Positions 33,801-38,275 of a stretch of 64,000 nt of DNA are shown here, one piece after another. Each line of letters opens with the position of its first letter. Positions within the stretch are counted from its first letter, which is position 1. The notes below the pieces were generated by a model. That model saw only the letters and a list, made by a program, of their open reading frames with translations, did not search any database and was not told where the DNA came from. The DNA comes from Euptelea pleiosperma (taxonomy: Eukaryota > Streptophyta > Magnoliopsida > Ranunculales > Eupteleaceae), in contig CM068553.1 of assembly GCA_035048495.1 (NCBI GenBank), positions 26,932,978 to 26,996,977 on the forward strand, read 5' to 3'. A program made the translations under genes and the position numbers.

Positions 33801-36800
33801 ACACCAAAATGGTTGTCAAAAGTGGTCGTCCCCGGACCCTTTTTGATATAGCTGGTTGGGGTCCCCTAACTCCAAGCTTTCCCCTCCAAAACAGTCATAA
33901 TAATAATAATAATAATAATAATAACGACAATAAATTAATAACAATATTAATTATAATCAAGGTTTAAAAGGGGCCGCTATAACTGTATACCGGACTTGGG
34001 GTGTCATCATTTTTTCAGTTATAAGGGACGTTATAACGAATTTTAACGCTCGGGCAAAAATTGAAAATAACGGGAAAAAGGAAAAAAACGGCACTGAAAT
34101 TCAAATTTTGAAATTATTAGTACGGGAAGGCTTGTGTAAACCTTCCTCGTTGCGTAATTTTCAAAATTATAATTATAATTTTCAAACGCCCCCCTTGCGT
34201 AAACCGTGGTCTGTATGGGAAGGCTTGGGTAAGCGCACACAACCGTAGGACTAGTCCCATCACCAATGTGTGTGGGGACACCTGCATTATAAAAAAATAA
34301 AAAAAATAATATTACAATAGTAATTTTATTGTGCATTTTTTTTGTAAAATCAAAAATAAAATAATGCATCGCATTCATTTGCAATGCACTACCAACCAAT
34401 CAGCTAAACTTCTTTTGCATCTATTTACATGGCGTGAACCAAACAGTTGTAAGTGACTTACATCGTAAGTGATTGCAACACAATTCATTGTATTTGCACT
34501 AAAGTGCAAAATGGACCCAAGTGCAGTGAACCAAGCAGGGCCTTCATCTCATTGCGGTTACAGGCTGTCCTACACATGAGACTCTTTGTACTTAAACCCC
34601 CCTTCCCTTTCTGATTCTGGAACTGTTGCTAAGTTGGGCAACTCAGTGTACTGATTGTTAACTGATTTTGATCATATTATATCTAGCCTGTATATTATTT
34701 GACTGGTTTTTTTCCTCTATTAATGTGAAAGATTTTTATGTTCCTACTCCTATCACCTTCAAATTCATGATCAGATGGTGATTAGCCGTGACTGCTCATT
34801 GCACATATTTGGATATGATCATACAGACGTCTGGTTCTAATAATGTTACTTTTCTGGAGCCATCTTGAATAATTACTATTTGATTTTTTCCTTATTTATT
34901 TTCCCCTTTGCCTATTCAAAAGCCCTGAAGTATGTTGGTTTTTCTATTCTATTTTGTTTTTTAGTGTGTGATTTTTTCCCCTGAATAAGATTTTTCTCAA
35001 CAACAATTCACCAGTAGATGTTCATACTTCTCTTGGTAGATGGTTGTATAATGGTACACGTCTTTATTTTCTCAGGGAACCTATCATTACAAATATCATG
35101 TGGAGGAACACTATTGTACAGGTATGTATGACCATGTCTACTTAATTCTTTAGGCATACAAAGTCCTCTCCGTTAGAACCTTGTGGAAAATCTTGGAAAG
35201 GGTCCTACTGGATTTCTCTTATAATAAATGGTGAATGATTAGTGATAGTTGGGATATTGCAGACTCTATATCAAGTTAGCGTCCTCCTTGTCCTCAACAT
35301 CCGGGGTAGCAGTATTCTGCATTTAAATCACGACAGCAGCAACCATGCTATCAAAGTGAAGAATACCTTTATGTTCAACACGTTTGTCCTTTGTCAAGTA
35401 AGTCTCGCAACCAACATTGAGAGGGAAAAAAGGGGAAAAAACAATAAAGAGAGAAAGGGAGTCCTTAACCTGCGCTATTGTTGTTGATTGGATTGCAAGG
35501 GAGTTCGTCATTGATTAGTTATTTAATTAATGATATAGGGAAAAGTATTAGAATAGAAGTCCTTAACCTGCCTAGTTCTCAATCAGATTGCCCAGGGCTC
35601 TGCTTTATTATATCCAAGGTTTTACATTTTGGTTTTGGTAACAATTTCTGTGAGGTCGAAAAACGAAATTTCGGGCGAAATTTTCAGATTTCGGTGGATT
35701 TCGGTACTCACTGGGCCGAAATTTCGACATTTCGGTCGAAATTTATAACCTTGATTATATCTGTAATTTTCTAGTTGTTTTACATGACTAATTTCGAGTG
35801 TTGCGATTACTACTCTCAGAATGAATCTGATGTAAAATCATGTCAATTGATCTGCTAGATCAACGGATTATTTATTTGTTTGTGGGACCGATTCGGATCC
35901 TTTAGATCTTTAACCTGTTAATTAGATTTTTCTCTGACAGGAGAGCAGAACTTTGATGAAGAAGAAAACGAGATGCAAAAGTACTTATTTTATTTTGCAC
36001 AAGAAAAAGGGAATCGACTCCCATACAAGTACGGGTGTGCTCTTTTGGGAGCATTGATACATGCAGACCCTTTTTGTGGTCTTAATTAAATAGGGATTTA
36101 TCTTGTCTTAATAAAAAATTTTGTGGAAATCTATGATCGGATCACCCTTGGTGTGATTGCCACTTGGCAGTCTCTAGCTGCATAACCTTTTAGGGTGATG
36201 GCATTTTTTACTAGTCTGACATGTGTCAGTTGTAAATTGGTTCCCTTTTGGGGGAACCCTACGTGTTTCACCGTGACCGACCATATTTCGGTCATTATTA
36301 TCTCTGTCACCGTGACCGACCATATTTATCTCGTAGTGAAAGTTCTTTCACTACGAGATCATTTCCTCTTTTACATGTAAAGAGGGGATCAAGGTGGTGA
36401 TGATGTTAGCACCATACTTACACCTCCTCTCTATTTATTAATGGAGGGAATTTTGTACCCACACCGGTCACATAAGGATACGTGATGATCTTTTGGGATC
36501 ACCATGTCCATGATGGCGAACATGTTGTCACCAACAAAGAACAAGAAAACCAATCATTTAAATTTTGCAGATATTCAATATGTTCAATGCTCGAAGGCCA
36601 GATGAAATAAACGTCTTTCGGGGAGTCACGAAAAACCACCTCTTCGTAGTGATAGTTGGAATCACACTTGTACTTCAGGTAAGAGGACTCTTTAAGTTGA
36701 GTTTTTTGGGCTTGAGTGAACTGGCATTTCCTGCATGAATAGAAGGCTGTTCCTTGTTGTCTATAGATCATTATCATTGAGTTTCTTGGGAAGTTTACCT

Positions 36801-37105
36801 CGACGGTCAGACTCAATTGGCAGCTATGGCTTGTTTCCATTGCTATCAGTATTATCAGGTTGGTTCGGTTACTAATATCAGTTTGCTGTGGCATTACGAC
36901 ATTTCACTCTGAACTTTTCTTCCTATGTTTCCTTTCTGACTAAAGAAAAGCTTCTTTTTCCTTTACATTCTCTAGTTGGCCTCTCGCAATTTTTGGGAAA
37001 TTCATACCGGTCCCTGAAACTCCCTTTGGTGAGATCATTATGAGGCGAGTTCACAACATCAAGCTTCTCGTATTAAGAACCCATAACGTCCATGTTCCTC
37101 GGTAG
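3788..37105 (+). CDS. autoinhibited Ca2+-ATPase (P2B, ACA8/ACA10-like), C-terminal part, 11 exons
   Basis: Exons: 3788-3847, 13345-13512, 14038-14154, 14629-14727, 32767-32889, 32974-33080, 35076-35121, 35263-35397, 36571-36678, 36767-36858, 36976-37105. All introns are GT..AG and the phases join into one frame of 394 codons plus stop. The product would pump Ca2+ out of the cytosol using ATP. Conserved landmarks are [43 protein letters not shown], the hinge motif [11 protein letters not shown], the [11 protein letters not shown] stretch before TM5, [18 protein letters not shown] (TM6) and [13 protein letters not shown] at the C-terminus. The phosphorylation site and the N-terminal calmodulin-binding region lie off the window. 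Oddities against the family as I recall it: TGDGT has become TGDGS, ADIGL has become ANIGL, TM6 has Lys for Met, and the segment after NIQK is about five residues short. It may be a divergent functional paralogue or an early pseudogene; no stop or broken splice site is seen. Confidence 0.88.
3848..4429 (+). other. intron sequence, no gene seen
   Basis: AT-rich intron DNA of the Ca2+-ATPase with a short TA microsatellite near 4045-4065 and a duplicated 'tgtttaatcattttatata' around it. A possible reading frame at 4259-4552 has no recognisable domain and runs into LTR sequence. Confidence 0.5.
4430..5219 (-). mobile_element. minus-strand copia remnant (partial LTR, RNase H end, integrase)
   Basis: On the minus strand 4505-4700 encodes the end of copia RNase H ([13 protein letters not shown], then [10 protein letters not shown]). 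It is followed by a purine-rich tract and the first about 75 bp of an LTR starting TGTTGACAGGGTACC (ending at 4504 in + coordinates), similar to the LTR at 31415. From 5131 to 4820 the minus strand encodes [19 protein letters not shown], a [11 protein letters not shown] zinc pattern and the integrase start [18 protein letters not shown] with [19 protein letters not shown]. The pieces are out of their normal context, with an LTR-like AACCCTAAACC stretch between them at about 4710-4770, so this is a rearranged mosaic. Confidence 0.75.
5220..5429 (+). repeat. 5' LTR of A0
   Basis: Starts TGTTATTAGATACGTATT and ends CTACAATTCAACT. It contains the family A block 'aataaggtttatggagtcattgtgacctaatcacatgacatcc' region and a CT-rich tail. 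The primer-binding site follows at once. Confidence 0.85.
5918..6850 (+). pseudogene. copia gag of A0 (UBN2), broken
   Basis: The likely start is the ATG at 5918 ([17 protein letters not shown]), in frame with an earlier ATG at 5882 that lies in the leader. The product matches the gag of A1 and A2: [56 protein letters not shown] replaces the Trp codon after TAREV at 6302. Downstream homology continues in shifting frames to a decayed zinc knuckle ([10 protein letters not shown]) near 6810-6830. Confidence 0.85.
6861..7014 (+). repeat. 77-bp tandem duplication in the gag-protease linker
   Basis: A block starting CTTCTGGTGCTCATACTGCC at 6861 repeats at 6938 with few changes. The same block is single in A1 (near 21200-21240), so the duplication is private to this copy. 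Confidence 0.8.
7090..7560 (+). pseudogene. copia RNase H C-terminal part (A0)
   Basis: Homology starts at YTDAGWAGA, frameshifts near 7130-7310, and then runs cleanly from 7312: [56 protein letters not shown], ending at TGA 7560. The polypurine tract GAGGGGGAG and the 3' LTR follow. Confidence 0.85.
7568..7768 (+). repeat. 3' LTR of A0
   Basis: Starts TGTTATCATGTACGTATT after the tract CTTGAGGGGGAG and ends CTTCAATTCAACT. It differs from the 5' LTR of the same copy at many positions, so the insertion is old. Confidence 0.85.
7769..8181 (-). mobile_element. family B copia fragment: leader end, primer site and 5' LTR
   Basis: 7769-7807 matches the leader at 3065-3106 ('ggccctagagtaaccatg'). 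7808-7819 is the primer site (minus strand TGGTATCAGAGC, perfect). The LTR runs from TGTTGTAAACTAG at 7820 to CAATCCAACA at 8181, in minus orientation. The rest of the element is lost. The left neighbour is the A0 insertion. Confidence 0.85.
8182..9181 (-). mobile_element. decayed LTR retroelement fragment (possible LTR and gag start)
   Basis: A minus-strand LTR may run from 9181 (begins TGTTAGAAATCTAGG) to about 8862. It is followed by GTGCTATCAAAGCC, which resembles a tRNA primer site. Further along the minus strand a short frame starts [17 protein letters not shown] and continues past 8509 with stops. This looks like the N-terminal gag of a retroelement of another family, perhaps Ty3/gypsy. 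No polymerase domain is seen, so family assignment is weak. Confidence 0.4.
9415..9955 (-). pseudogene. LINE (non-LTR) ORF2 fragment, region between RT and zf-RVT
   Basis: On the minus strand the broken frame reads [50 protein letters not shown] and FKVGRG. In other frames it continues with [13 protein letters not shown] and [13 protein letters not shown]. This succession is characteristic of plant LINE ORF2 downstream of the reverse transcriptase core. Several frameshifts and stops make it a pseudogene. It is antisense in the 9.5-kb ATPase intron. Confidence 0.7.
10040..10426. mobile_element. MITE with 16-bp inverted ends and 8-9-bp duplication
   Basis: The ends are CTATGTAACAAGGACA and, inverted, CTAAGTAACAAGGACA. 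The direct repeat agcataac(c) flanks them at 10032-10040 and 10427-10435. Inner copies of 'ggtgtctgacacgg' are also inverted. The duplication length suits a hAT or Mutator-like parent; the ends alone do not decide it. Confidence 0.75.
10590..11327 (-). repeat. 3' LTR of the non-autonomous element
   Basis: In + coordinates it begins TGATGCAGGATGGG and ends CTCCCGCATCA. It holds G-box-bearing short repeats at 10650-10700 and a run of palindromic units at 11138-11260. Most differences from the other LTR are in repeat number. Confidence 0.9.
11138..11260. repeat. tandem palindromic units with TATAAATA cores
   Basis: Five to six copies of TTTACTATAAATAGTAAA, each itself palindromic, are spaced about 24 bp apart. 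The same array lies in the other LTR (12695-12820). On the element's own strand it falls within the first 200 bp of the LTR, the expected U3 region, so the TATA-like cores could act in promoter function (inference). Confidence 0.8.
11291..11800 (-). CDS. non-autonomous element ORF, C-terminal part: acidic then basic protein of unknown function
   Basis: Reading starts [21 protein letters not shown] strongly acidic, Pro/Ser/Asp-rich stretch follows ([24 protein letters not shown]). Next comes a basic block, [20 protein letters not shown], and the tail [19 protein letters not shown], whose last residues are LTR-encoded. No gag zinc knuckle, protease or polymerase motif is visible. I do not recognise a family. 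It could be a relic of a gag or a captured host fragment. The ATG may not be the true start: in the same frame upstream lie [10 protein letters not shown] and two stops (near 11804-11820). Confidence 0.5.
   Translation of the reverse strand: MNKMVFFHENEKIDKEEKAKTEELASPEAPVVVSDEKTEVKHIDPPAIMENKNDDDSPGSDSPAEDGPNSIEDPDPKLDISAVLEPTVENKADDTSKDFLSKKVRVEEIDHVSKNLHLSKMQKKKLKGKYSKYLFRWKSQLQYLNLNSMSNSFQPGGFDAGAFYYDRPC
11847..12206 (-). CDS. non-autonomous element ORF, N-terminal part: predicted coiled-coil peptide
   Basis: The frame opens inside the LTR, crosses the primer site and continues [20 protein letters not shown], then [19 protein letters not shown] and [11 protein letters not shown]. The last two have a heptad-like spacing of hydrophobic residues that suggests a coiled coil. 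It ends at TAA just after an A9 run (T9 at 11854-11862 on +). A one-base length change there would connect it to the [10 protein letters not shown] frame, so the two ORFs may once have been one. Function unknown. Confidence 0.45.
   Translation of the reverse strand: MNSDVNSKLLFIPSQIVERVSRPASNLVLEPSSKLLIGKISHIGSQSLVVALAKLNDVINRFESRLSNHLSRIESKLEARISAKVPISNCRLGKSLPQPLAFPPLSGKLLEGFTAKKNP
12115..12128 (-). other. primer-binding site of the non-autonomous element
   Basis: The minus strand reads TGGTATTAGAGCCC a few bases from the inner end of the right LTR, close to the initiator-Met site TGGTATCAGAGCC. It sets the element's orientation. Confidence 0.8.
12132..12881 (-). repeat. 5' LTR of the non-autonomous element
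   Basis: In + coordinates it begins TGACGCAGGACGGG and ends CTTCCGCATCA. It is 12 bp longer than its partner, chiefly because the CACTATTCACGTGA-type repeat at 12185-12250 has an extra copy. It contains the same palindromic TATAAATA array (12695-12820). Confidence 0.9.
12887..13344 (+). other. intron sequence, no feature recognised
   Basis: AT-rich intron DNA between the non-autonomous element and the next ATPase exon. A short TA run lies near 13228-13240. No coding or repeat structure was seen. Confidence 0.5.
13345..13512 (+). CDS. Ca2+-ATPase exon b ([14 protein letters not shown])
   Basis: Fifty-six codons from 'aatag' to 'gtatga', phase 0 at both ends. It encodes [20 protein letters not shown], the P-domain motif that helps close the phosphorylation site, then a variable loop [11 protein letters not shown] and [17 protein letters not shown]. 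Confidence 0.9.
13513..14037 (+). other. intron, no feature recognised
   Basis: GT..AG intron of 525 bp without a recognisable element. Confidence 0.5.
14038..14154 (+). CDS. Ca2+-ATPase exon c (hinge motif [11 protein letters not shown])
   Basis: Thirty-nine codons encode [20 protein letters not shown] and [14 protein letters not shown]. The core GDGxNDxP, which contributes Mg2+-binding aspartates in P-type ATPases, is kept. The x position is Ser, where the ACA family usually has Thr. Confidence 0.9.
14155..14628 (+). other. intron, no feature recognised
   Basis: GT..AG intron of 474 bp. A small open frame at 14419-14607 shows no family resemblance. Confidence 0.5.
14629..14727 (+). CDS. 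Ca2+-ATPase exon d ([18 protein letters not shown])
   Basis: Thirty-three codons encode [20 protein letters not shown] and [13 protein letters not shown], the P-domain exit leading to TM5. The family usually has ADIGL; the Asp is Asn here. The donor 'gttagt' opens the 18-kb intron. Confidence 0.9.
14728..16071 (+). other. left part of the 18-kb intron
   Basis: Mostly unassigned AT-rich DNA. A poly(T) run at about 15515-15530 and the LINE tail at 15637 are the only landmarks. No coding sequence was found. Confidence 0.45.
15637..15720 (-). mobile_element. probable LINE 3' end with poly(A) tail
   Basis: On the minus strand the sequence reads 'ggagcttagagcatgagctc', then TTGAATAAAAAATTATC and a run of A. 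That resembles the 3' end of plant LINEs and the tail seen at 28620-28646. It is too short for firm assignment. Confidence 0.4.
16072..16258 (+). repeat. 5' LTR of element E
   Basis: Begins TGTTATCATCTACGTATT and ends CCCTAATCACCATTGCAACT. It is shorter than other family A LTRs (about 187 bp). Confidence 0.8.
16755..17109 (-). mobile_element. solo LTR of family B inside the A2 5' LTR
   Basis: TGTTGTAAATTAGG to AAACTCCAACA (355 bp) matches the family B LTR in minus orientation. It interrupts the A2 LTR 20 bp from its start. The duplication is agaaa (16750-16754) versus agaat (17110-17114), one base different. Removal restores the order seen in the 3' LTR of A2. No internal sequence remains, as expected after LTR-LTR recombination. 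It contains tandem CACTATTCACGTGA repeats at 16950-17025. Confidence 0.9.
17110..17331 (+). repeat. A2 5' LTR, main part, with CCCTAA array
   Basis: The LTR continues after the solo LTR. Near its 3' end (17283-17317) it has about six head-to-tail CCCTAA units, more than in the 3' LTR at 28175-28200. The plant telomere unit is CCCTAAA, so this is not a telomere. It ends TTACTAATTCAACT, directly before the primer site. Confidence 0.85.
17332..18162 (+). other. A2 primer site and untranslated leader
   Basis: TGGTATCAAAGC (17332-17343) is two bases from perfect initiator-Met complementarity as seen in the other copies. The about 820-bp T-rich leader that follows has no ORF and aligns with the leaders of A1 (19555-20314) and A0 (5442-5917). 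Confidence 0.75.
18163..19336 (+). pseudogene. copia gag of A2 and start of protease region (broken)
   Basis: The ATG at 18163 opens [20 protein letters not shown], then [20 protein letters not shown] and [15 protein letters not shown] at 18439 stops it where A1 has Arg. Homology goes on in other frames ([30 protein letters not shown]) to the zinc knuckle [14 protein letters not shown] at about 19070-19110. The frame is then cut by insertion of A1 at 19342, just before the protease motif. Confidence 0.88.
19342..19542 (+). repeat. 5' LTR of A1
   Basis: Begins TGTTATCATATATGTAG and ends CTTCAAATACAACT. It is 23 bp shorter than the 3' LTR through small indels, including a missing 'ctttctattctctcttctcc'-type repeat. 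Confidence 0.9.
19543..20314 (+). other. A1 primer site and leader
   Basis: TGGTATCATAGC follows the LTR directly. The next about 760 bp is untranslated leader without coding signs. Confidence 0.75.
20315..21222 (+). pseudogene. copia gag of A1 (UBN2 plus zinc knuckle), one frameshift and one stop
   Basis: Starts [20 protein letters not shown]. The UBN2 core covers [20 protein letters not shown] through [20 protein letters not shown] and [13 protein letters not shown] frameshift at about 20750 moves the continuation ([30 protein letters not shown]) to the frame open from 20833. The zinc knuckle [14 protein letters not shown] lies near 21125-21165, and TAG ends the frame at 21190 just after WKLHGRPS. 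Confidence 0.88.
21223..22695 (+). pseudogene. copia protease and integrase of A1, few lesions
   Basis: The protease motif [14 protein letters not shown] (about 21437-21478) has the intact DSG. GAG-pre-integrase follows in a shifted frame ([17 protein letters not shown]). The integrase core has its first Asp in [14 protein letters not shown], its second in [12 protein letters not shown] and its Glu in [17 protein letters not shown] at 22369 interrupts the core where Trp is expected (PKSYWSDAV in A2). The C-terminal part resumes at 22381 ([17 protein letters not shown]) and closes at 22695. Confidence 0.88.
22759..24522 (+). CDS. copia reverse transcriptase-RNase H of A1, open for 587 codons
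   Basis: The frame is uninterrupted. The RVT_2 domain starts near [20 protein letters not shown], includes [19 protein letters not shown], and has its catalytic motif as FVDDIIL (usually YVDD). RNase H follows with [40 protein letters not shown] and [21 protein letters not shown] at 24520 replaces the Gln of [11 protein letters not shown], cutting about 30 residues that remain recognisable to 24615. Copying RNA into DNA would be its role; the early stop and upstream breaks make activity unlikely without help. Confidence 0.9.
   Translation: MEFERFPPTHTTSVIDSAPGAQKELKVYSRREKATADPVPVVPTLDPGNPPPLSMPVISPSTNAFDLPIALRKGVRSCTQHPLSHFVSYEALSPSYKAFITSLSTIPIPSSVAEGLAQPRWKAVMIEEMRALDKNGTWELVDLPRGKKPVGCRWVFIVKHKADRSVEKYKARFVAKGYTQTYGIDYVETFALVAKKNSIRVLSVAANQEWPLHQLDVKNAFLHGDLHEEVYMVPPPGFTPPGHSSKVCILKKALYGLKQSPRAWFERFTLAVKKLGYTQSQADHTLFVKHQGKNTTALIVFVDDIILTRNNAAEVAKLQLQLAEEFETKDLGPLKYFLGIEVARSSQGIFISQRKYVLDLLQDSGRFGIKPVETPIEQNHQLADASSELLQDVGSFQILVGRLIYLSLTRPDIAYAVSVISQYIHSPRGVHLEAAHRILRYLKSTPGRALLFEKNGHMRIKAYTDADWARAKDDRRSTSGYCTFVGGNLVTWRSKKQPVVVRSSTEAEFRAMAHGLCEMLWLKVLVAELGFSVSGSVSLYCNNKAAISIAHNPVQHDRAKHIEVDRYFIREKIISGAVCTPFVKTDE
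24623..24846 (+). repeat. 3' LTR of A1
   Basis: Follows the purine tract. It starts TTTTATCATATACG (second base G to T compared with TGTTATC) and ends AAATACAACT. The acttg duplication follows. Confidence 0.9.
24852..26267 (+). pseudogene. A2 protease, GAG-pre-integrase and integrase
   Basis: Reading resumes after A1 with [20 protein letters not shown] and goes through [18 protein letters not shown] and [16 protein letters not shown], to a stop at 25435. In the overlapping frame from 25383 the integrase gives [20 protein letters not shown] and [13 protein letters not shown]. Compared with A1 a block of about 30 codons is missing around the second Asp ([17 protein letters not shown]), so the catalytic triad is incomplete. 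Confidence 0.88.
26299..27987 (+). pseudogene. A2 reverse transcriptase and RNase H, frameshifted
   Basis: RT begins in frame ([40 protein letters not shown]) and shifts after QLDVN at about 26775. Fragments go on, including [14 protein letters not shown] in one frame at about 27027-27065. RNase H is open from 27300 ([20 protein letters not shown]) to 27923, with [20 protein letters not shown] and [21 protein letters not shown] at 27921 replaces Trp or His of VPSWQL. Confidence 0.88.
27988..28211 (+). repeat. 3' LTR of A2
   Basis: Begins TGTTATCAGATACGTAG and ends TTACTAATTCAACT, followed by the agttg duplication. It serves as the empty-site reference for the solo LTR in the 5' copy. Confidence 0.92.
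28650..29100 (+). other. element E leader, right part
   Basis: T-rich untranslated sequence with a poly(T) run at 28810-28826. Blocks such as 'gttaccgctggcgactttttggggg' match the leader of A1 near 19950, showing that E resumes after the LINE. Confidence 0.65.
29101..29769 (+). pseudogene. copia gag of element E (divergent, broken)
   Basis: Opens [20 protein letters not shown], then [20 protein letters not shown], a divergent UBN2 gag. It shifts frame after [10 protein letters not shown]. Later pieces such as [19 protein letters not shown] and [12 protein letters not shown] are in other frames. It is cut off at 29769 by a family B LTR. Confidence 0.8.
29770..30325 (+). mobile_element. family B LTR, primer site and leader piece inside element E
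   Basis: The LTR runs TGTTGGAGTTTATGC to AAATCACAACA (29770-30070) in + orientation, followed by a perfect primer site TGGTATCAGAGC (30071-30082) and about 240 bp of leader. The right border at about 30325 meets RT sequence of E directly. No second B LTR or matching duplication was found, so this is a recombinant or deletion junction, not a clean insertion. It lacks gag, protease and integrase. Confidence 0.8.
30326..31407 (+). pseudogene. copia RT C-terminal half and RNase H of element E
   Basis: Starts at [20 protein letters not shown], includes the catalytic [15 protein letters not shown] and the following RT thumb region to 30788. It then shifts frame through [21 protein letters not shown] sequence with one stop (31031). 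RNase H ends [35 protein letters not shown] and ends at TGA 31407. It is more diverged than A1 and A2. Confidence 0.85.
31415..31646 (+). repeat. terminal LTR of element E (divergent)
   Basis: Begins TGTTATCATGTATTATACC after the purine tract TTGAGGGGGAT. At about 31605-31617 it has an ACTCAACT end resembling other LTRs, followed by ACCCTAACCCTAATCACC and ATTGCAATT, which repeat the end of the LTR at 16258. It is either one LTR with a longer tail or two LTR ends joined. Confidence 0.65.
31690..32700 (+). repeat. three tandem copies of an about 335-bp intronic unit
   Basis: Landmark 'gggcata' falls at about 31713, 32041 and 32382. Each unit also carries 'ttgcaacatgtgtttca', a 'gcagtggcatctttgacaa' block and 'gagagtatgttcgttaaa'. 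Units differ by small indels and substitutions. The array ends about 60 bp before the next ATPase exon. No ORF or known element was recognised. Confidence 0.8.
32767..32889 (+). CDS. Ca2+-ATPase exon e ([13 protein letters not shown]5)
   Basis: Forty-one codons from 'tctag' to 'gttggt': [20 protein letters not shown] then [20 protein letters not shown]. In the ACA family this segment is about 46 residues, and the usual LTVNVAALxxNxVAA stretch is shortened by about five. TM5 or its loop may therefore be altered. Confidence 0.88.
32974..33080 (+). CDS. Ca2+-ATPase exon f (TM6, Ca2+-site residues)
   Basis: [18 protein letters not shown] then [18 protein letters not shown]. The Asn and Asp of the NLxxD pattern, which line the Ca2+ site in P2 pumps, are present. 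A Lys replaces the usual Met between them, a charged residue inside the membrane. Confidence 0.88.
33497..33839. mobile_element. Mutator-like foldback MITE (343 bp)
   Basis: Inverted arms of over 80 bp start GGGTC(C)GGG and include CATAGAAGATGAATCAATGG on both sides. The flanks carry a perfect 9-bp duplication tttttgata (33488-33496 and 33840-33848), the length typical of Mutator-like elements. It sits inside the 33192-34542 element. Confidence 0.85.
33896..33924. repeat. AAT microsatellite
   Basis: About nine to ten ATA/AAT units, uninterrupted until 'cgac'. Confidence 0.9.
33958..34200. repeat. CAAGGTTTAAA-type repeat, partial copy
   Basis: Starts CAAGGTTTAAAAGGGGCCG and shares 'taacg' rich sequence with 56032-56444 and 63764-64000. 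The far end was not found. Confidence 0.6.
35076..35121 (+). CDS. Ca2+-ATPase exon g ([11 protein letters not shown])
   Basis: A 46-bp exon joins in phase to give [17 protein letters not shown], the loop before TM7 typical of the family. Confidence 0.88.
35263..35397 (+). CDS. Ca2+-ATPase exon h (TM7-TM8 region)
   Basis: Forty-five codons: [19 protein letters not shown], then [20 protein letters not shown] and TFVLCQ. The segment matches the ACA8/ACA10 TM7 and following loop. Donor 'gtaagt' is consensus. Confidence 0.9.
35615..35753. mobile_element. 139-bp hAT-like foldback MITE
   Basis: Ends CAAGGTTTTACATTTTGG and TTTATAACCTTG, with inner 'gaaatttcgg' repeats in both orientations. A perfect 8-bp duplication attatatc flanks it (35607-35614 and 35754-35761). 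It belongs with the element at 2342-2457. Confidence 0.85.
36270..36359. repeat. duplicated 20-mer and a perfect 32-nt palindrome
   Basis: 'caccgtgaccgaccatattt' occurs twice about 38 bp apart. Directly after the second copy, ATCTCGTAGTGAAAG and its exact reverse complement are separated by two bases (36328-36359). In the transcript this would fold into a 15-bp stem. Confidence 0.8.
36571..36678 (+). CDS. Ca2+-ATPase exon i ([14 protein letters not shown])
   Basis: Thirty-six codons [20 protein letters not shown] and [16 protein letters not shown]. The NAR(K/R)PDE(I/M)N motif and the TM9 start are diagnostic of plant P2B pumps. Confidence 0.92.
36767..36858 (+). CDS. Ca2+-ATPase exon j (TM9-TM10)
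   Basis: [20 protein letters not shown] then [10 protein letters not shown]. Matches the FLGKFA.TVRL.WQLW block of ACA proteins. Ends in phase 2 before 'gttggt'. Confidence 0.9.
36976..37105 (+). CDS. Ca2+-ATPase last exon with stop
   Basis: After the phase-joining base it reads [20 protein letters not shown] then [20 protein letters not shown] and PR, ending at TAG 37103-37105. The short cytosolic tail is the normal position for a P2B pump of the plant type, whose autoinhibitory domain is N-terminal. Confidence 0.88.
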
Positions 37106-38275
37106 GCATTGGACTTGTGTTCCATAATGAGCAGGCGATTCCACTACAATAGGTAAACAGTGTCTTTCAGGTTGAGGGAATAGGAGGCATGGGGATTCAC
37201 AACTGCAAGATCAGCGCCTAGGATTTAGCAATATTGGCTTTGCAGATTTTCCAGGCATTGTGTTGGTTCTTTCCACGCATTGTGCTGATTATGGAATCTT
37301 GACTGTCCATCTCCTGAACGAATCACGAGCTTGTCCCTCCAAATATATATCTGTGTAATTTATATGTTTAAACTAATTTTCGTATGCACTTCGAAGATCT
37401 TGAAATGATTATTACTTGATCTTGTAGATCGAAGGAATTGCTTAGTGCTGGAATGATTTGTTAAACTGCAATGCCTACTTAAAACTGATTCTCCAGCGAT
37501 CTTGGCAACATTTGTGCAGAACTGTATATTGGGATGATCTGTTGTCAGGAAGTGTAGTACAGAGATTAAAATTTTAAGTTGTGAGATATGGCAATTTGAC
37601 ACCTCCGAACGATGCATGGGAGCTCCCTTGGGCTGTCATTGATGCAAGTGTATGCTAACTTTGATGATCAACTTAAAGATTTTTTAGAGTAGCAACTAAA
37701 CCACAATGGCACAGTTGGGATCGAGCGGTCATTGAACCGTTACCAACCGGTTGATTTGAAGTTCTCTGGACCATCAGAGTGGCATGGAACATTGGTACCT
37801 TGGGCCACCTTCCCAGCATGGAGTTGCCACATATGTCCATAGTCACAAAGTTGGGATTAGGCAAGGGGTCAAGTCGGCAAATTCGGTAAAGATCGGGAAA
37901 AATTGACAGTTATAAAAAATATGTCATGGCATATTTTAAGTTAGAAATGTTATTTTTAACAAAACACATTTATATGATGAAAAGCATATCTATAATTCCA
38001 TAATAAAAAGTCAAACTCGTGAGCATGATTCGTCATTCATAATCAAAAATTCAAAATCGGCCAACAAATCAAAATTAGGAGAAAAGAAAATATAAGGAAA
38101 ATTGTGACCATACATATGTCTACTGCGATGGTCCAGAGTTCTTTAATGTAATATTAATTGGATTATGAGCTGAGTTAGTAATGTTCCAAATAGAGTAAAC
38201 TGCGCTGTCATTGAAGCCCGTGACAGCCAATGAGTTTTTGGCACATACCCTGAGTGCTTTTGCCATTGACTGTGG
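37106..38275 (+). other. 3' UTR and flank of the Ca2+-ATPase
   Basis: No ORF or repeat stands out. The untranslated region probably extends several hundred bases, but no clear poly(A) signal could be chosen. Confidence 0.4.

Larger units (their letters stand above)
33192..34542. mobile_element. DNA transposon remnant with GGCCCTGCTTGGTTCAC inverted ends
   Basis: A perfect 17-bp inverted repeat bounds 1351 bp, and ttc flanks it on both sides (33189-33191, 34543-34545). A 3-bp duplication and G-rich ends suggest a PIF/Harbinger-like MITE, though its usual target is TTA/TAA. It is swollen by a 343-bp MITE, an AAT microsatellite and a CAAGGTTTAAA-type repeat. No transposase is present. Confidence 0.75.
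35398..36570 (+). other. intron with MITE and hairpin
   Basis: A 1173-bp intron holding the 139-bp MITE at 35615 and the short palindrome at 36328. No exon was recognised inside. Confidence 0.6.

Noticed and set aside
33716..33967. 83-codon ORF with an Asn run
   Set aside because: It crosses a MITE arm and the AAT microsatellite; the Asn run is the microsatellite itself.
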